Source of the DNA: Silvania confinis
Lineage (GTDB): Bacteria > Pseudomonadota > Gammaproteobacteria > Enterobacterales > Enterobacteriaceae
Reading direction: 5' to 3'
NCBI RefSeq assembly: GCF_025564085.1
Contig: NZ_JAMGZJ010000078.1
Coordinates: forward strand, 434,001 to 498,000
Length of the DNA: 64,000 nt
Each line of letters opens with the position of its first letter. The first letter of the stretch is position 1. Positions 34,639-45,500 of the stretch are shown in pieces. The notes below the pieces were generated by a model, which did not search any database, was not told the DNA's origin, and saw only the letters and a program-made list of their open reading frames with translations. A program made the position numbers and the translations under genes.

Positions 34639-35553
34639 ATGTCCTCCTCCCGTTATGCCTTTTCCATCAAGCCACAGGAAGCGATCCTGATCCTCATTAC
34701 CCTGTTCTGGGGTGGGACTTTTCTTGCCGTGCAGTACGCGGTCACCCTCAGCGATCCCTTTTTCTTTGTTGGCCTGCGCTTCGCCACCGCCGCACTGGCC
34801 GTGGCACTGCTGTGCCTGAAAACGCTGCCGGGCCTGACGATGACCGAGCTGAAAGCCGGGGTGGCGATTGGGGTGTCGATTGCACTCGGCTACAGCCTGC
34901 AGACCTGGGGATTGCAGACCATTCCCAGCAGTCAATCGGCGTTTATCACCGCCATGTACGTGCCATTAGTGCCGCTGCTGCAGTGGCTGTGCCTGCGCCG
35001 CACGCCGGGGTTGATGTCCTGCGTCGGAATTGTGCTGGCCTTTATCGGCCTGATCCTACTGGCGGGGCCGGGCGATAACCTGCTGGCACTGGGGCCGGGG
35101 GAGATGATCACCCTGGTGGGCGCGGTGACGATTGCTGCCGAAATCATACTGATCAGCGCCTGGGCCGGGAAAGTGGACGTCAAACGGGTGACCGTGGTGC
35201 AGCTGGCGACCGCGTCGCTGGTGGCCTTTATGGCGATGATCCCGGCCGGAGAATCGGTGCCGCCGATGGTGCCGGGGCTGTGGATCGTGGCGCTCGGGCT
35301 GGGTATTTTCAGCGCCATCATTCAGGTGACAATGAACTGGGCCCAGCGCAGCGTGTCGCCGACGCGGGCGACGGTGATTTATACCGGGGAGCCGGTGTGG
35401 GCGGGGATCTTTGGCCGTCTGGCCGGGGAACGTCTGCCGCTGCTGGCCCTGCTGGGGGCGGCGTTTATCATCGCAGGTGTGCTGGTCAGTGAACTCAAGC
35501 TCAAAAGAAAGAAAAAGGCGCTGTCGCAGATCGACAGCGCCACAGTGGATTAA
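34639..35553 (+). CDS. DMT superfamily (EamA) transporter
   Basis: 304 residues with ten predicted membrane helices in two EamA repeats (about 13-135 and 150-290). Signatures are LFWGGTFLAVQYAV near the start and VSPTRATVIYTGEPVWAGIFG in the second repeat. Such carriers export metabolites or amino acids; the substrate is unknown. It overlaps the convergent rutG gene by four bases. I do not know it at this place in E. coli K-12, where rutG and the wrbA-ymdF block are neighbours. Confidence 0.87.
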   Translation: MSSSRYAFSIKPQEAILILITLFWGGTFLAVQYAVTLSDPFFFVGLRFATAALAVALLCLKTLPGLTMTELKAGVAIGVSIALGYSLQTWGLQTIPSSQSAFITAMYVPLVPLLQWLCLRRTPGLMSCVGIVLAFIGLILLAGPGDNLLALGPGEMITLVGAVTIAAEIILISAWAGKVDVKRVTVVQLATASLVAFMAMIPAGESVPPMVPGLWIVALGLGIFSAIIQVTMNWAQRSVSPTRATVIYTGEPVWAGIFGRLAGERLPLLALLGAAFIIAGVLVSELKLKRKKKALSQIDSATVD

Positions 35554-36878
35554 CGATCCTGCACCGCGACATCACCCTGCGTCGCGCTGGCCATCCGGCG
35601 GCTGAGCAGGGCGTTAAGAGCGATGGCGCCAAAGGTGGCCGTCCCGATCCCGCCCAACGTAAAGCCGCCGAGCGAAAGGGCAAAATCACCGGCCCCCAGT
35701 ACCAGCGTGACGGCGACCATGATCAGGTTGCCGTTCTGACTGAGATCGACGTTGTTCTGCACCCAGATGCGCGCCCCCGCCACCGCAATCAAGCCAAACA
35801 CCACAATCGACGCGCCGCCAATCACCGCCGCCGGGATGGTGTGGATCAGTGCGCCAAATTTCGGTGAAAAGCCGAGCAGGATGGCGATCGCTGCCGCCGC
35901 CACAAACACCAGCGTCGAGTAGACTTTGGTCACCGCCATCACGCCGATGTTCTCGGCATAGGTGGTCACGCCGCTGCCGCCCACCGAGCCTGACAGCATG
36001 GTCGCCAGCCCGTCACCGACAAAGGCGCGGCCCATGTACGGATCCATATTGCGCCCGGTCATCCCGGCTACCGCCTTCAGGTGACCGAGGTTCTCTGCCA
36101 CCAGGATCACCGCCACCGGGGCAATCAGCATCATCGCCTGGCCGTTAAAGGTCGGCGCGGTCAGCTGGGGTAAACCAAACCAGGCGGCCTGCTGCACCAG
36201 GCTAAAATCGACCGGCGTGCCCAGCCCGAACAGGCTGGTCACTGCGGCATAGATCAGGCAGGCGACGATCAGCCCGACGAGGATCAGCAGCCGTTGGATC
36301 ATCCCGCGCGTAAACACCGCCACCAGACCAATGCACAGCACCGTCACTACCGCCATCCAGCTGTCAAACGCCGAGCCGGAAACCCCTTTGACCGCAATCG
36401 GAGCAAGGTTCAGGCCAATCGCCATCACCACCGCGCCGGTCACCACCGGCGGCATCAGCCGTTCGATCCAGCGGGTGCCCATCTTCATCACCACAAAACC
36501 AATCAGGGTGTAGATTGCCCCGCAGGCGATAATTCCGCCCAGCGCCACGCTAAGCTGTGGGTTAACGCCCTGGCCGCTAAAGCCGGTGGCGGCGATCACC
36601 ACCCCGACAAACGCCGCGCTGGAGCCCAGATAGCTCGGCACCCGCCCGCCGGTGATGAAAAAGAACAGCAGGGTGCCGATCCCCGACATCAAAATCGACA
36701 GGTTCGGATCGAGCCCCATCAGGATCGGCATCAGCACCGTGGCACCGAACATCGCCACCGCGTGCTGTACCCCCATTACCGCGGTTTGTCCCAGCGGGAG
36801 ACGTTCATCCGGCGCGACCACGCCGCTTTCTGAAGAGGTCGATTTCAACTGCCAGTGAGGAAAATCGAATAATGCCAT
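35550..36878 (-). CDS. rutG: uracil/pyrimidine permease RutG
   Basis: 442 residues, equal to E. coli RutG. NCS2 (uracil/xanthine permease) family with about 14 membrane spans. MALFDFPHWQLKSTSSESGVVAPDERLP leads into the QHAVAMFGATVLMPILMGLDPN motif, and PYMGRAFVGDGLATMLSGSVGGSGVTTYAENIGV is the substrate-site region. It imports uracil for the Rut pathway. Last gene of rutABCDEFG. Confidence 0.95.
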   Translation of the reverse strand: MALFDFPHWQLKSTSSESGVVAPDERLPLGQTAVMGVQHAVAMFGATVLMPILMGLDPNLSILMSGIGTLLFFFITGGRVPSYLGSSAAFVGVVIAATGFSGQGVNPQLSVALGGIIACGAIYTLIGFVVMKMGTRWIERLMPPVVTGAVVMAIGLNLAPIAVKGVSGSAFDSWMAVVTVLCIGLVAVFTRGMIQRLLILVGLIVACLIYAAVTSLFGLGTPVDFSLVQQAAWFGLPQLTAPTFNGQAMMLIAPVAVILVAENLGHLKAVAGMTGRNMDPYMGRAFVGDGLATMLSGSVGGSGVTTYAENIGVMAVTKVYSTLVFVAAAAIAILLGFSPKFGALIHTIPAAVIGGASIVVFGLIAVAGARIWVQNNVDLSQNGNLIMVAVTLVLGAGDFALSLGGFTLGGIGTATFGAIALNALLSRRMASATQGDVAVQDR

Positions 36879-36899
36879 CAGCGGTCTCCTTAAGGAGGG

Positions 36900-37391
36900 T
36901 TAACAGGCGGGTCGCATTAGCGCGTGGTAGCCGCGATCAAACCACACCAGGCCTTGCGGCGCGGGGTGGCAGGTAAGAGAAACAATGTCGCAAAACAGAA
37001 TGTCGTGGGTACCGACGCTCACCACCTGGCTTATCCGACAGTCGAACGAGGCCAGCGCCTCTTCCAGACGTGGGCAGCCGGTGTCGCCCGTTTGCCAGTG
37101 GGCGGCGGCGAAGCGTTCCGCCATCGGCGTTTTACCGCCGAACAGGTTTGACAGGGCCTGTTGTTCACCGCTCAGGGTGTTGACGCACAGGGTGCCGTTT
37201 TCGCTGAACGTCGGCCACACCGACGCCCCGCGATTGAGGCACACCAGCAGGGTGGGCGGCGAGTCGGTCACGCTGCACACTGCGCTGGCGGTAAACCCGG
37301 CCTGTCCGGCCGGGCCGTCGGTGGTGATGATATTCACCGCCGCCCCGATGCAGGCCATCGCATCTCGAAAGGCTTGTTTATCAATGCTCAT
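36900..37391 (-). CDS. rutF: flavin reductase RutF
   Basis: 163 residues, flavin reductase-like domain (FMN-binding split barrel): [48 protein letters not shown]-type [10 protein letters not shown], and [10 protein letters not shown]. It supplies reduced FMN to the monooxygenase RutA. It is 21 bases from rutG and nine from rutE. Confidence 0.94.
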   Translation of the reverse strand: MSIDKQAFRDAMACIGAAVNIITTDGPAGQAGFTASAVCSVTDSPPTLLVCLNRGASVWPTFSENGTLCVNTLSGEQQALSNLFGGKTPMAERFAAAHWQTGDTGCPRLEEALASFDCRISQVVSVGTHDILFCDIVSLTCHPAPQGLVWFDRGYHALMRPAC

Positions 37392-37400
37392 GCGTGCTCC

Positions 37401-37991
37401 TTAAGCCAGTCCGCAGGCGTCGCTGAAGCTCAGACGCGGCAGCCGCCCGTACAGCTTGCTGGCGTCGCCGTAGCCAATGTTGATCAGCAGGTTGCTTTTG
37501 AGCGTGCTGCCGGTGAAGAAGGCAGCGTCGATTTTCTCCCGGTCGAAGCCGGACATCGGCCCGGTGTCGAGCCCCAGCGCCCGGCAGGCGAAGATCAGGT
37601 ACGCCGCCTGCATCGCGCTGTTGCGAAACGCCGTCTCTTCGGCAAGCGCCGGGCTGGAGGTAAACCAGCTTCGCGCATCGCCGTGGGGGAACAGCTCCGG
37701 CAGGCGCTCATAAAATTCGCTGTCCCAGGCGACAATGGCCGTCACCGGGGCGGTCATCGTCTTCTCGAGGTTGCCGCTGGAGAGCGCCGGGCGCAGCTTC
37801 TCTTTACCCGCAGCGCTGCGCACAAACACCATCCGCGCCGGGGAGCAGTTGGCGGAGGTCGGGCCCCACTTCATCAGGTCGTAGATCTCGTGCAGTGTGT
37901 CGTCGCTGACCGGGGTTGCCAGCCAGCCGTTGTGGGTGCGGGCGTCGGTAAACAGCGTTTGCTGCGCCGTCGGGGTGAGGGCTTCGCTCAT
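37401..37991 (-). CDS. rutE: malonic semialdehyde reductase RutE
   Basis: 196 residues, nitroreductase family, the same length as E. coli RutE. Visible are [41 protein letters not shown] and [20 protein letters not shown]. It reduces toxic malonic semialdehyde to 3-hydroxypropionate in uracil degradation (YdfG can do the same). Its ATG overlaps the rutD stop by four bases. Confidence 0.94.
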   Translation of the reverse strand: MSEALTPTAQQTLFTDARTHNGWLATPVSDDTLHEIYDLMKWGPTSANCSPARMVFVRSAAGKEKLRPALSSGNLEKTMTAPVTAIVAWDSEFYERLPELFPHGDARSWFTSSPALAEETAFRNSAMQAAYLIFACRALGLDTGPMSGFDREKIDAAFFTGSTLKSNLLINIGYGDASKLYGRLPRLSFSDACGLA

Positions 37992-38800
37992 TGCAGCTCC
38001 TTATAAAATCGATTGTGGCTGTGCAGCAGGCTGGCAAGCCCGTTCAGCAGCAGGGCGTTGAAGATGTCGGGTTCGGTGACGTTGCAGGCGTGTCCGCCGC
38101 CGGGCATCACCGTATGCACGCTGCCGGGCAGGGCGGCGTGCAGCAGGGAGGAACAGACTGCAGGCACCAGCAGATCGTCAGCGGAGCAGATGATGTGTAC
38201 CGGACAGCGGATCTGCGCTACCGCCCGGCTGTAGTCGGCCGCTTTCAGGGCGTACAGTCTGCGCAGCAGCGTCTCTTTACCCTGGAAATGGGCCAGCGCC
38301 AGCGCCTCTTCGGCCTCCATGCGCGGCATACGTGCCGCCATCCAGTCGGCCGGATAGAGGAACAGCGCCTGCGCCTCGACCCACGCCTGCGCGCCACCGG
38401 CATGCAGCAGCCGTTCGCGCACCTGGAAGCAGCGCCGGGTATGCGGGTGAAGCGTCAGCCAGCCGTTGACGCACACCAGGGCGCTCACCGCCCCCGGATG
38501 ATCCACCGCCAGCTGCAGGCCAATCAGCGCTCCCAGCGCATGGCCCACCACGCAGAAGCGGGTGACTCCGGCCTGGGCCAGCGCCTGCCACAGCTCGTCG
38601 GCCATCTGCGCCAGGCTGTAATCCTCCGGCAGCGCGCCTGCGTTATTCCCCGTCCCGCGCTGGTCGTAGCACACCACCTGATACTCTTGCTCCAGAGCGG
38701 CTATCTGGGGCAGCCAGTAGCTGCCGTTGCCGCCGAGCCCGGCGATCAGCACCACCACCGGTGCGTCGGCAAAGGGCAGGGGTGAAAGGGATAGCTTCAT
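37988..38800 (-). CDS. rutD: aminoacrylate hydrolase RutD
   Basis: 270 residues from the ATG at 38800, which has GAGG upstream; a longer in-frame start at 38827 would run into rutC. Alpha/beta-hydrolase fold with the oxyanion stretch [12 protein letters not shown]. The nucleophile-elbow position reads [11 protein letters not shown], with Ala in place of the usual catalytic Ser; E. coli RutD shows a similar departure in this motif as far as I remember. GGGHACN near the C-terminus holds the His. It speeds up aminoacrylate hydrolysis. Confidence 0.9.
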   Translation of the reverse strand: MKLSLSPLPFADAPVVVLIAGLGGNGSYWLPQIAALEQEYQVVCYDQRGTGNNAGALPEDYSLAQMADELWQALAQAGVTRFCVVGHALGALIGLQLAVDHPGAVSALVCVNGWLTLHPHTRRCFQVRERLLHAGGAQAWVEAQALFLYPADWMAARMPRMEAEEALALAHFQGKETLLRRLYALKAADYSRAVAQIRCPVHIICSADDLLVPAVCSSLLHAALPGSVHTVMPGGGHACNVTEPDIFNALLLNGLASLLHSHNRFYKELQ

Positions 38801-38807
38801 GGCAACC

Positions 38808-39194
38808 TCACTTCGCAATGTGGGCAACGCTTGCGATCTCCACCAGCGCCTCGGGCTTGACCAGCCCGCACTGAATGCAGAATCGCGCCGGTTTATCGCC
38901 GGGGAAAAATTCAGCGTAGATTTCGTTAATCGCGGCGTAGTTTTTCCAGTCGGTGATAAAGATGCTGTTGAAGGTCACGTCCGCCATCGTGCCACCCGCC
39001 GTTTCGATAACGCGCTGGATAGTCTGTAGCACGTGGCGGGTTTGCGCCTTTGGGTCGTCGGGAAAGACCACGTTGTTGTGCGCGTCGAACGGCAGCGTGC
39101 CAGAGACATACACCACGCCGTCAGCCAGCGTGCCCGGCACAAAGGGGGCAATCGGGGTGCTGGTGCCCGGTGGAATAATGACAGATTTTGGCAT
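38808..39194 (-). CDS. rutC: 3-aminoacrylate deaminase RutC
   Basis: 128 residues, the length of E. coli RutC, from the ATG at 39194. RidA/YjgF family: [50 protein letters not shown], and [11 protein letters not shown] at the end, with Arg in [19 protein letters not shown]. It acts on 3-aminoacrylate or its peracid in the Rut pathway. Confidence 0.94.
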   Translation of the reverse strand: MPKSVIIPPGTSTPIAPFVPGTLADGVVYVSGTLPFDAHNNVVFPDDPKAQTRHVLQTIQRVIETAGGTMADVTFNSIFITDWKNYAAINEIYAEFFPGDKPARFCIQCGLVKPEALVEIASVAHIAK

Positions 39195-39204
39195 GGTGAG
39201 ATCC

Positions 39205-39896
39205 TCAGGCGATTCGGGCATAAGCGGCGGGAGAAAGGGCATCGCAGAAGGTGGCGACGTCGCTGACCCAGCCAAAAAAGGTTTCGATATTGAACAGGGC
39301 GGCCTGCTGGGCAAACGCCGGGCCGGCCTGGTGGGTGGCGTCTTCCAGCACCACCCCGAAATACTCGAGGAAGAACCCGTCGCGCAGGGTCGACTCCACG
39401 CAGACGTTGGTGGCGATGCCGGTAAAGATCAGATGGCGGATCCCCCGGCTGCGCAGCAGGCTGTCCAGCGGGGTGTTGAAAAAGCCGCTGTAGCGCGGTT
39501 TTGGCAGCACGATATCGCCCGCCTCCGGCACCAGATCGTTCACCAGCTGATAATCCCAACCGCCTTTCGCCAGCAGCTTGCCGTGCAGCTCCGGGCGCTG
39601 GCGCATGGTTTTCAGTGCATTCGATTTATGGAAGTTGGGCGAGCCTGGCCCGCCTGCCTCGACATACTGTTCATCCCAGCCGTTCTGGAACCAGATAATC
39701 AGCATTCCGGCTTCACGCGCGGCGGCCACGGCGGTGCGGATGTTGTCGATAACCGGCCGGGTGGCAGAGACATCAAACCCGGCCAGATCGAGATATCCCC
39801 CTGGGCTGGCGTAGGCGTTTTGCATATCCACCACGATCAGCGCACTTTGCGCGGGGTTAAAGGTGATGGCTTCCGGGCGTGCGGGCAGAGTCGTCA

Positions 39897-39897
<1 letters not shown>
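39205..39897 (-). CDS. rutB: ureidoacrylate amidohydrolase RutB
   Basis: 230 residues, the length of E. coli RutB, from the ATG at 39897, which overlaps the rutA stop codon (TAATG). Isochorismatase-like cysteine hydrolase: [20 protein letters not shown] (catalytic Asp), [11 protein letters not shown] and [20 protein letters not shown] (catalytic Cys). It cleaves ureidoacrylate (peracid) released by RutA. Confidence 0.95.
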
Positions 39898-40988
<1,091 letters not shown>

Positions 40989-41157
40989 CACGAACCTCTC
41001 TTCATCTCAACATGGGGGGGGAATGTCTGACGTGGCGCTGCATCCTGCATCTCCTGTTCAGCCGCGTAAGCCTGTTTTGCAAAGGTGATGCCAGTTTTGA
41101 AATTGTCTGTGTTATTAGCGTGTTAACGGATGGTTGCCCAAATGCAGGTGAAAAAAG

Positions 41158-41173
41158 TGGACTGAACGGTCAA
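41158..41173 (-). promoter_or_regulatory. putative RutR operator between rutA and rutR
   Basis: On the minus strand the site reads TTGACCGTTCAGTCCA, compared with the RutR consensus TTGACCANNTGGTCAA. The left half is exact and the right half weak. It lies about 170 bases before rutA and 107 before rutR, in their divergent promoter region. Confidence 0.5.
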
Positions 41174-41279
41174 AAACCTTGCACACAAAGCAGGCAGTCG
41201 TGCGCGATGGGGGTGCAGATTGTCGTGAGAAGTCAGGGGTTTTGCTATGCTGAGGACAAATACAAAAAGGAGAGAGCAG

Positions 41280-41918
41280 ATGGCACAAGGCGCAGTGAAA
41301 ACACCCGGTAAACGTTCGCAGGCGGTGAGCGCAAAAAAACAGGCGATCCTTGGCGCGGCGCTGGAGACTTTCTCGCAGTTTGGCATCCACGGCACCCGGC
41401 TGGAGCAAGTGTCAGAGCTGGCGGGGGTGTCAAAAACCAATCTGCTGTACTACTTCCCGTCGAAAGAGGCGCTGTATCTGGCGGTGTTGCAGGACCTGCT
41501 TGATATCTGGCTGGCACCGCTGCGGGCGTTTCGCGAAGAGCTGGCCCCGCTGGCGGCAATCCAGCAGTACATCCGCCTGAAGCTGGAAGTGTCCCGGGAT
41601 TACCCCCAGGCATCAAGGCTGTTCTGTCTGGAGATGCTGCAGGGCGCGCCGCTGCTGAAAACGGCCCTGAGCAGCGATCTGAAATCGCTGGTAGATGAGA
41701 AGTCGGCGATCATTGCCGGATGGGTCGCCACCGGCAAACTGGCCCCGGTGGATCCGCATCATCTGATCTTTATGATCTGGGCCGCCACCCAGCACTACGC
41801 CGATTTCTCTGCGCAGGTGGAGGCGGTGACCGGTAAATCGCTTAAGGATGACGACTTTTTCCACAGCACGGTGGACAACGTGCAGCGGATGATTATCGAA
41901 GGGATCCGGGTGCGTTAA
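41280..41918 (+). CDS. rutR: TetR family pyrimidine regulator RutR
   Basis: 212 residues, the length of E. coli RutR, from the ATG at 41280, preceded by AAGGAGAG. HTH: AALETFSQFGIHGTRLEQVSELAGVSKTNLLYYFPSKEALY. The ligand domain (SRDYPQASRLFCLEMLQG, HHLIFMIWAATQHYADFSAQVEA) binds uracil or thymine. RutR represses rut and controls carAB and other genes. Its end overlaps the convergent LprI-like gene by four bases. Confidence 0.95.
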   Translation: MAQGAVKTPGKRSQAVSAKKQAILGAALETFSQFGIHGTRLEQVSELAGVSKTNLLYYFPSKEALYLAVLQDLLDIWLAPLRAFREELAPLAAIQQYIRLKLEVSRDYPQASRLFCLEMLQGAPLLKTALSSDLKSLVDEKSAIIAGWVATGKLAPVDPHHLIFMIWAATQHYADFSAQVEAVTGKSLKDDDFFHSTVDNVQRMIIEGIRVR

Positions 41919-42313
41919 TTCGCAGGCGGCAGAGGGCAGCTCAGGTCGCCCTCTTCACACTGCATCAGCGAGGCCAGAAACGCTTCGCGCTCGAGGGTCT
42001 TTTCGGCCAGGCACTGGTTAACGATCATCGGCTGGATGCTCCCGCCTTCGGTGCCGGATCCGATAAACGCGCAGTCGGCATCACGCAGGGTGATCCACGC
42101 CTGCTGTGCCTTTTTCAGCAGCTCGCGCTGGGCGGTTTCCGCCCGCTTGCTCGCAGCCTGATAAGTCTGGTTCAGCTTTTTGTCGGCGGCCTGGTACTGC
42201 TGAGCGCTGCACGCGTTCATCTCTGTCTGAGTGTTGGCGTTGGCGCATTCGTCCGCCAGTGCATTGCCGCTGAGCAGCAATGCAGCACCCGCGATCAGTA
42301 ATCTTTTCATCAT
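41915..42313 (-). CDS. LprI/DUF1311 family exported protein
   Basis: 132 residues with a signal peptide (cleavage near residue 21, GNALA). The DUF1311 core is visible: CANANTQTEMNACSAQQYQAADKKLNQTY, AQQAWITLRDADC, and CLAEKTLEREAFL, with six cysteines that can form three disulfides. The family includes mycobacterial LprI, a lysozyme inhibitor, so a periplasmic lysozyme-inhibitor role is possible. It is not present at this position in E. coli K-12 as far as I know. Confidence 0.8.
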   Translation of the reverse strand: MMKRLLIAGAALLLSGNALADECANANTQTEMNACSAQQYQAADKKLNQTYQAASKRAETAQRELLKKAQQAWITLRDADCAFIGSGTEGGSIQPMIVNQCLAEKTLEREAFLASLMQCEEGDLSCPLPPAN

Positions 42314-42413
42314 TCTCTCCCTGTAAATTGTTGCCCCGGAGCAGGGGACATGCCGGGCGGCACTGCGTTTGCCCGGCCTACGATGGCATTGTCACCCCAG
42401 TAAGCACCGAACC

Positions 42414-42496
42414 CGTAGCCCCGGTAAGCGCAGCGCCACCGGGGAAAACCAGCCCGCGCCGAACCGTAGCCCCGGTAAGCGTAGCGCCACCGGGGA
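42414..42496. repeat. 32-base direct repeat (REP-like), two copies
   Basis: Units at 42414-42445 and 42465-42496 share CGTAGCCCCGGTAAGCG and then AGCGCCACCGGGGA, differing at one base. Each can fold through CCCCGGT/ACCGGGG. A further REP-like element (CCGGGCGGCACTGCGTTTGC and CCCGGCCTACG) lies at about 42353-42382. They sit between the convergent-free 3' end of putA and the LprI-like gene start. Confidence 0.75.
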
Positions 42497-42508
42497 CAGT
42501 TTGCACGC

Positions 42509-45500
42509 TTAGCCGATGGTCATCAGGCTGGCGTTACCGCCAGCAGCAGCGGTGTTGACGCTCAGCGAGCGCTCCACGTACAGGCGTTCCAGTTGTAGAT
42601 TCTCTTCGCCACGGGCAAAGCCCTGCACCGAGATTATCGCCCCTTCGCGCGCCGCCACCTGCTCGCACAGCTCGCGCAACTGGTCGGAATCACCGTGATA
42701 GATAACCGCATCAAACGGCTCGGCCAGTACATCGGTTTTGGCAAAGGCAATGCGCGAGGTCACCGCTTTCGGCAGTTGCTTCGCCAGGTCGCGGTGCAGG
42801 CCATCTTCCGGCCACAGCACTTCACAACCGGTCGCCAGCGCCGCCGCCAACTGCACCAGCGTATCCTGCTCGTTATCCGCCACGCACAGCACCCGCTCAC
42901 GCGGCATCAGCGTCCAGGTGTTGCGCTCGCCGGTTGGCCCCGGCAGCAGACGCTGCGTTCCTGCCTGCGCCAGCTCGCCGTACTGCTGGCAAAGTGCCTG
43001 CAGCGCCGGGCGTTTTTCTGCCCAGGCGGCCAGCGCCTCCAGCGGCTGAATCAAGACCGCTTTCAGCTGCGTATCCACCGGACGTTGTCCGTCCTGACGC
43101 GCCAGGGTCACGCCCAGGGCATTGGCCGGACGGTGCGCCAGCAGGCGATACAGGTACATCGGTCCCCCGGCTTTTGGACCGGTACCGGACAAGCCTTCGC
43201 CGCCGAACGGCTGCACGCCGACCACCGCGCCCACCATGTTGCGGTTGACGTACAGGTTGCCGACGTTGGCGCTGCCGGTAACCTGGGCGATGGTTTCGTC
43301 GATACGGGTATGCACCCCCAGCGTCAGGCCGTAGCCGGAGGCGTTAATCTGCGCGATCAGCTGGTCGAGGTTGTTACGGGTGTAACGCACTACGTGCAGT
43401 ACCGGGCCGAAGACCTCTTTTTTCAGCTCGTCGAAGCTGGAGAGCTCAATCAGGGTTGGCGCCACGAAGGTGCCGCTGTTCCATTCGCGCGCGTCTTCGC
43501 GGTTCTCACGCACTGCCTGGAACACCGGACGGCCCTTGGCGCGCATCGCCTGAATGTGATTTTCAATATTGGTTTTGGCCTCGGCATCGATCACCGGACC
43601 GATGTCGGTGGTCAGACGGCCAGGGTTGCCCATCCGGCATTCCGCCATCGCGCCACGCAGCATTTTCAGGGTGTGATCGGCGATGTCGTCCTGCAGGCAC
43701 AGCACGCGCAGGGCCGAGCAGCGCTGTCCGGCGCTGTCGAAGGCGGAAGAGACCACGTCCGTGACCACTTGCTCGGTCAGCGCCGAGGAGTCCACGATCA
43801 TCGCGTTCATGCCGCCCGTCTCTGCAATCAGCGGAGTCGGACGCCCCTGGGCATCAAGGCGGGTGGCGATATTGCGTTGCAGCAGGGAGGCCACTTCGGT
43901 CGAGCCGGTGAACATCACTCCGCGCACGCGGTTGTCGGCGGTCAGCTTCGCGCCCACCGTTTCACCGCGACCCGGCAGCAGTTGCACCACACCTGGCGGG
44001 ACGCCGGCTTCCAGCAGGATGTTGATCCCCTGGGCGGCAATCAGCGGGGTTTGCTCGGCCGGTTTCGCCAGCACGCTGTTGCCTGCGGCAAGGGCGGCGG
44101 CAATCTGCCCGGTGAAGATCGCCAGCGGGAAGTTCCACGGGCTGATACAGACCACCGGCCCCAGCGGGCGGTGAGTCTCGTTGGCAAAGTCGTCGCGGAC
44201 CTGACCGGCATAGTAGTGCAGGAAGTCAACCGCCTCGCGCACTTCGGCGATGGCGTTGCTGAAGGTTTTTCCTGCTTCGCGCACCAGAATACCAATCAAC
44301 TGCTGCATCTGATCTTCCATCAGCATGGCAGCGCGTTCGAGGATCGCGGCGCGCTCCTGCGGCGGGGTGGCGAACCAGATAGGGGCATTGTTCACCGCGC
44401 TGTTGAGCGCCAGGTCCACTTCCTGCTCGCTGGCTTCGCGCGCATAGCCGACCACGTCTTTCGGCTCGGCCGGGTTAACCACCGCCAGCATTTCACCGTC
44501 GGCCACCGGCTGCTCAAGGATCGGTCGGGCCATCCATTTTTGCAGGGCGCTGTTCAGCAGGGATGAGGAGAGCGACGCCAGACGGTGCTCGTTCGCCAGA
44601 TCCAGCCCGGCGGAGTTCACCCGCTCGCTGCCGTACAATTCGCGCGGCAGGGCAATTTTCGGATGCGGCAGACCGATGGTCCCTTCCTGGGCGGCCAGCT
44701 TTTCGACAGCCTGCACCGGATCGGCAACCAGCTCCTCAAGCGGCAGGGTGTTATCGGCGATGCGGTTGACAAATGAGGTATTCGCGCCGTTTTCCAGCAG
44801 ACGACGCACCAGGTACGCCAGCAGCGTTTCGTGGGTGCCGACCGGGGCATAAATACGGCACGGACGGTTCAGTTTGCCGTCGGCCACTTTGCCGGTGACC
44901 TGCTCGTACAGCGGCTCACCCATTCCGTGCAGGCACTGGAATTCGTACTGGCCCGGATAGTAGTTGTTGCCCGCCAGGCTATAGATCGCCGCCAGGGTGT
45001 GGGCGTTGTGGGTGGCAAACTGCGGGTAGATCAGGTTTGGCACGCCGAGCAGCTTTTTGGCGCAGGCGAGGTAAGAGACGTCGGTGTAGACCTTGCGGGT
45101 GTAGACCGGATAGCCTTCGAGGCCGTCCATCTGCGCGCGTTTGATTTCGCTGTCCCAGTAAGCCCCTTTCACCAGACGGATCATCAGGCGACGACGGCTG
45201 CGGCCGGCGAGGTCAATCAGGTAGTCAATCACAAACGGGCAGCGCTTCAGGTAGGCCTGGATGACAAAGCCAATTCCGTTCCAGCCCGCCAGCTCCGGCT
45301 CGAAGCACAGTTTTTCCAGCAGATCGAGGGAGATCTCCAGCCGGTCGGCCTCTTCGGCGTCGATGTTAATCCCGATGTCATACTGGCGCGCCAGCAGGGT
45401 CAGGGACTTCAGGCGCGGGTAGAGTTCATCCATTACCCGATCGTACTGGGCGCGGCTGTAGCGCGGGTGCAGGGCGGAGAGCTTAATCGAGATCCCCGGC

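Noticed and set aside
42695-44566. 623-codon plus-strand frame opposite putA
   Set aside because: It is an antisense shadow; the composition is His/Arg/Gln-rich without any domain, and the opposite strand is PutA.
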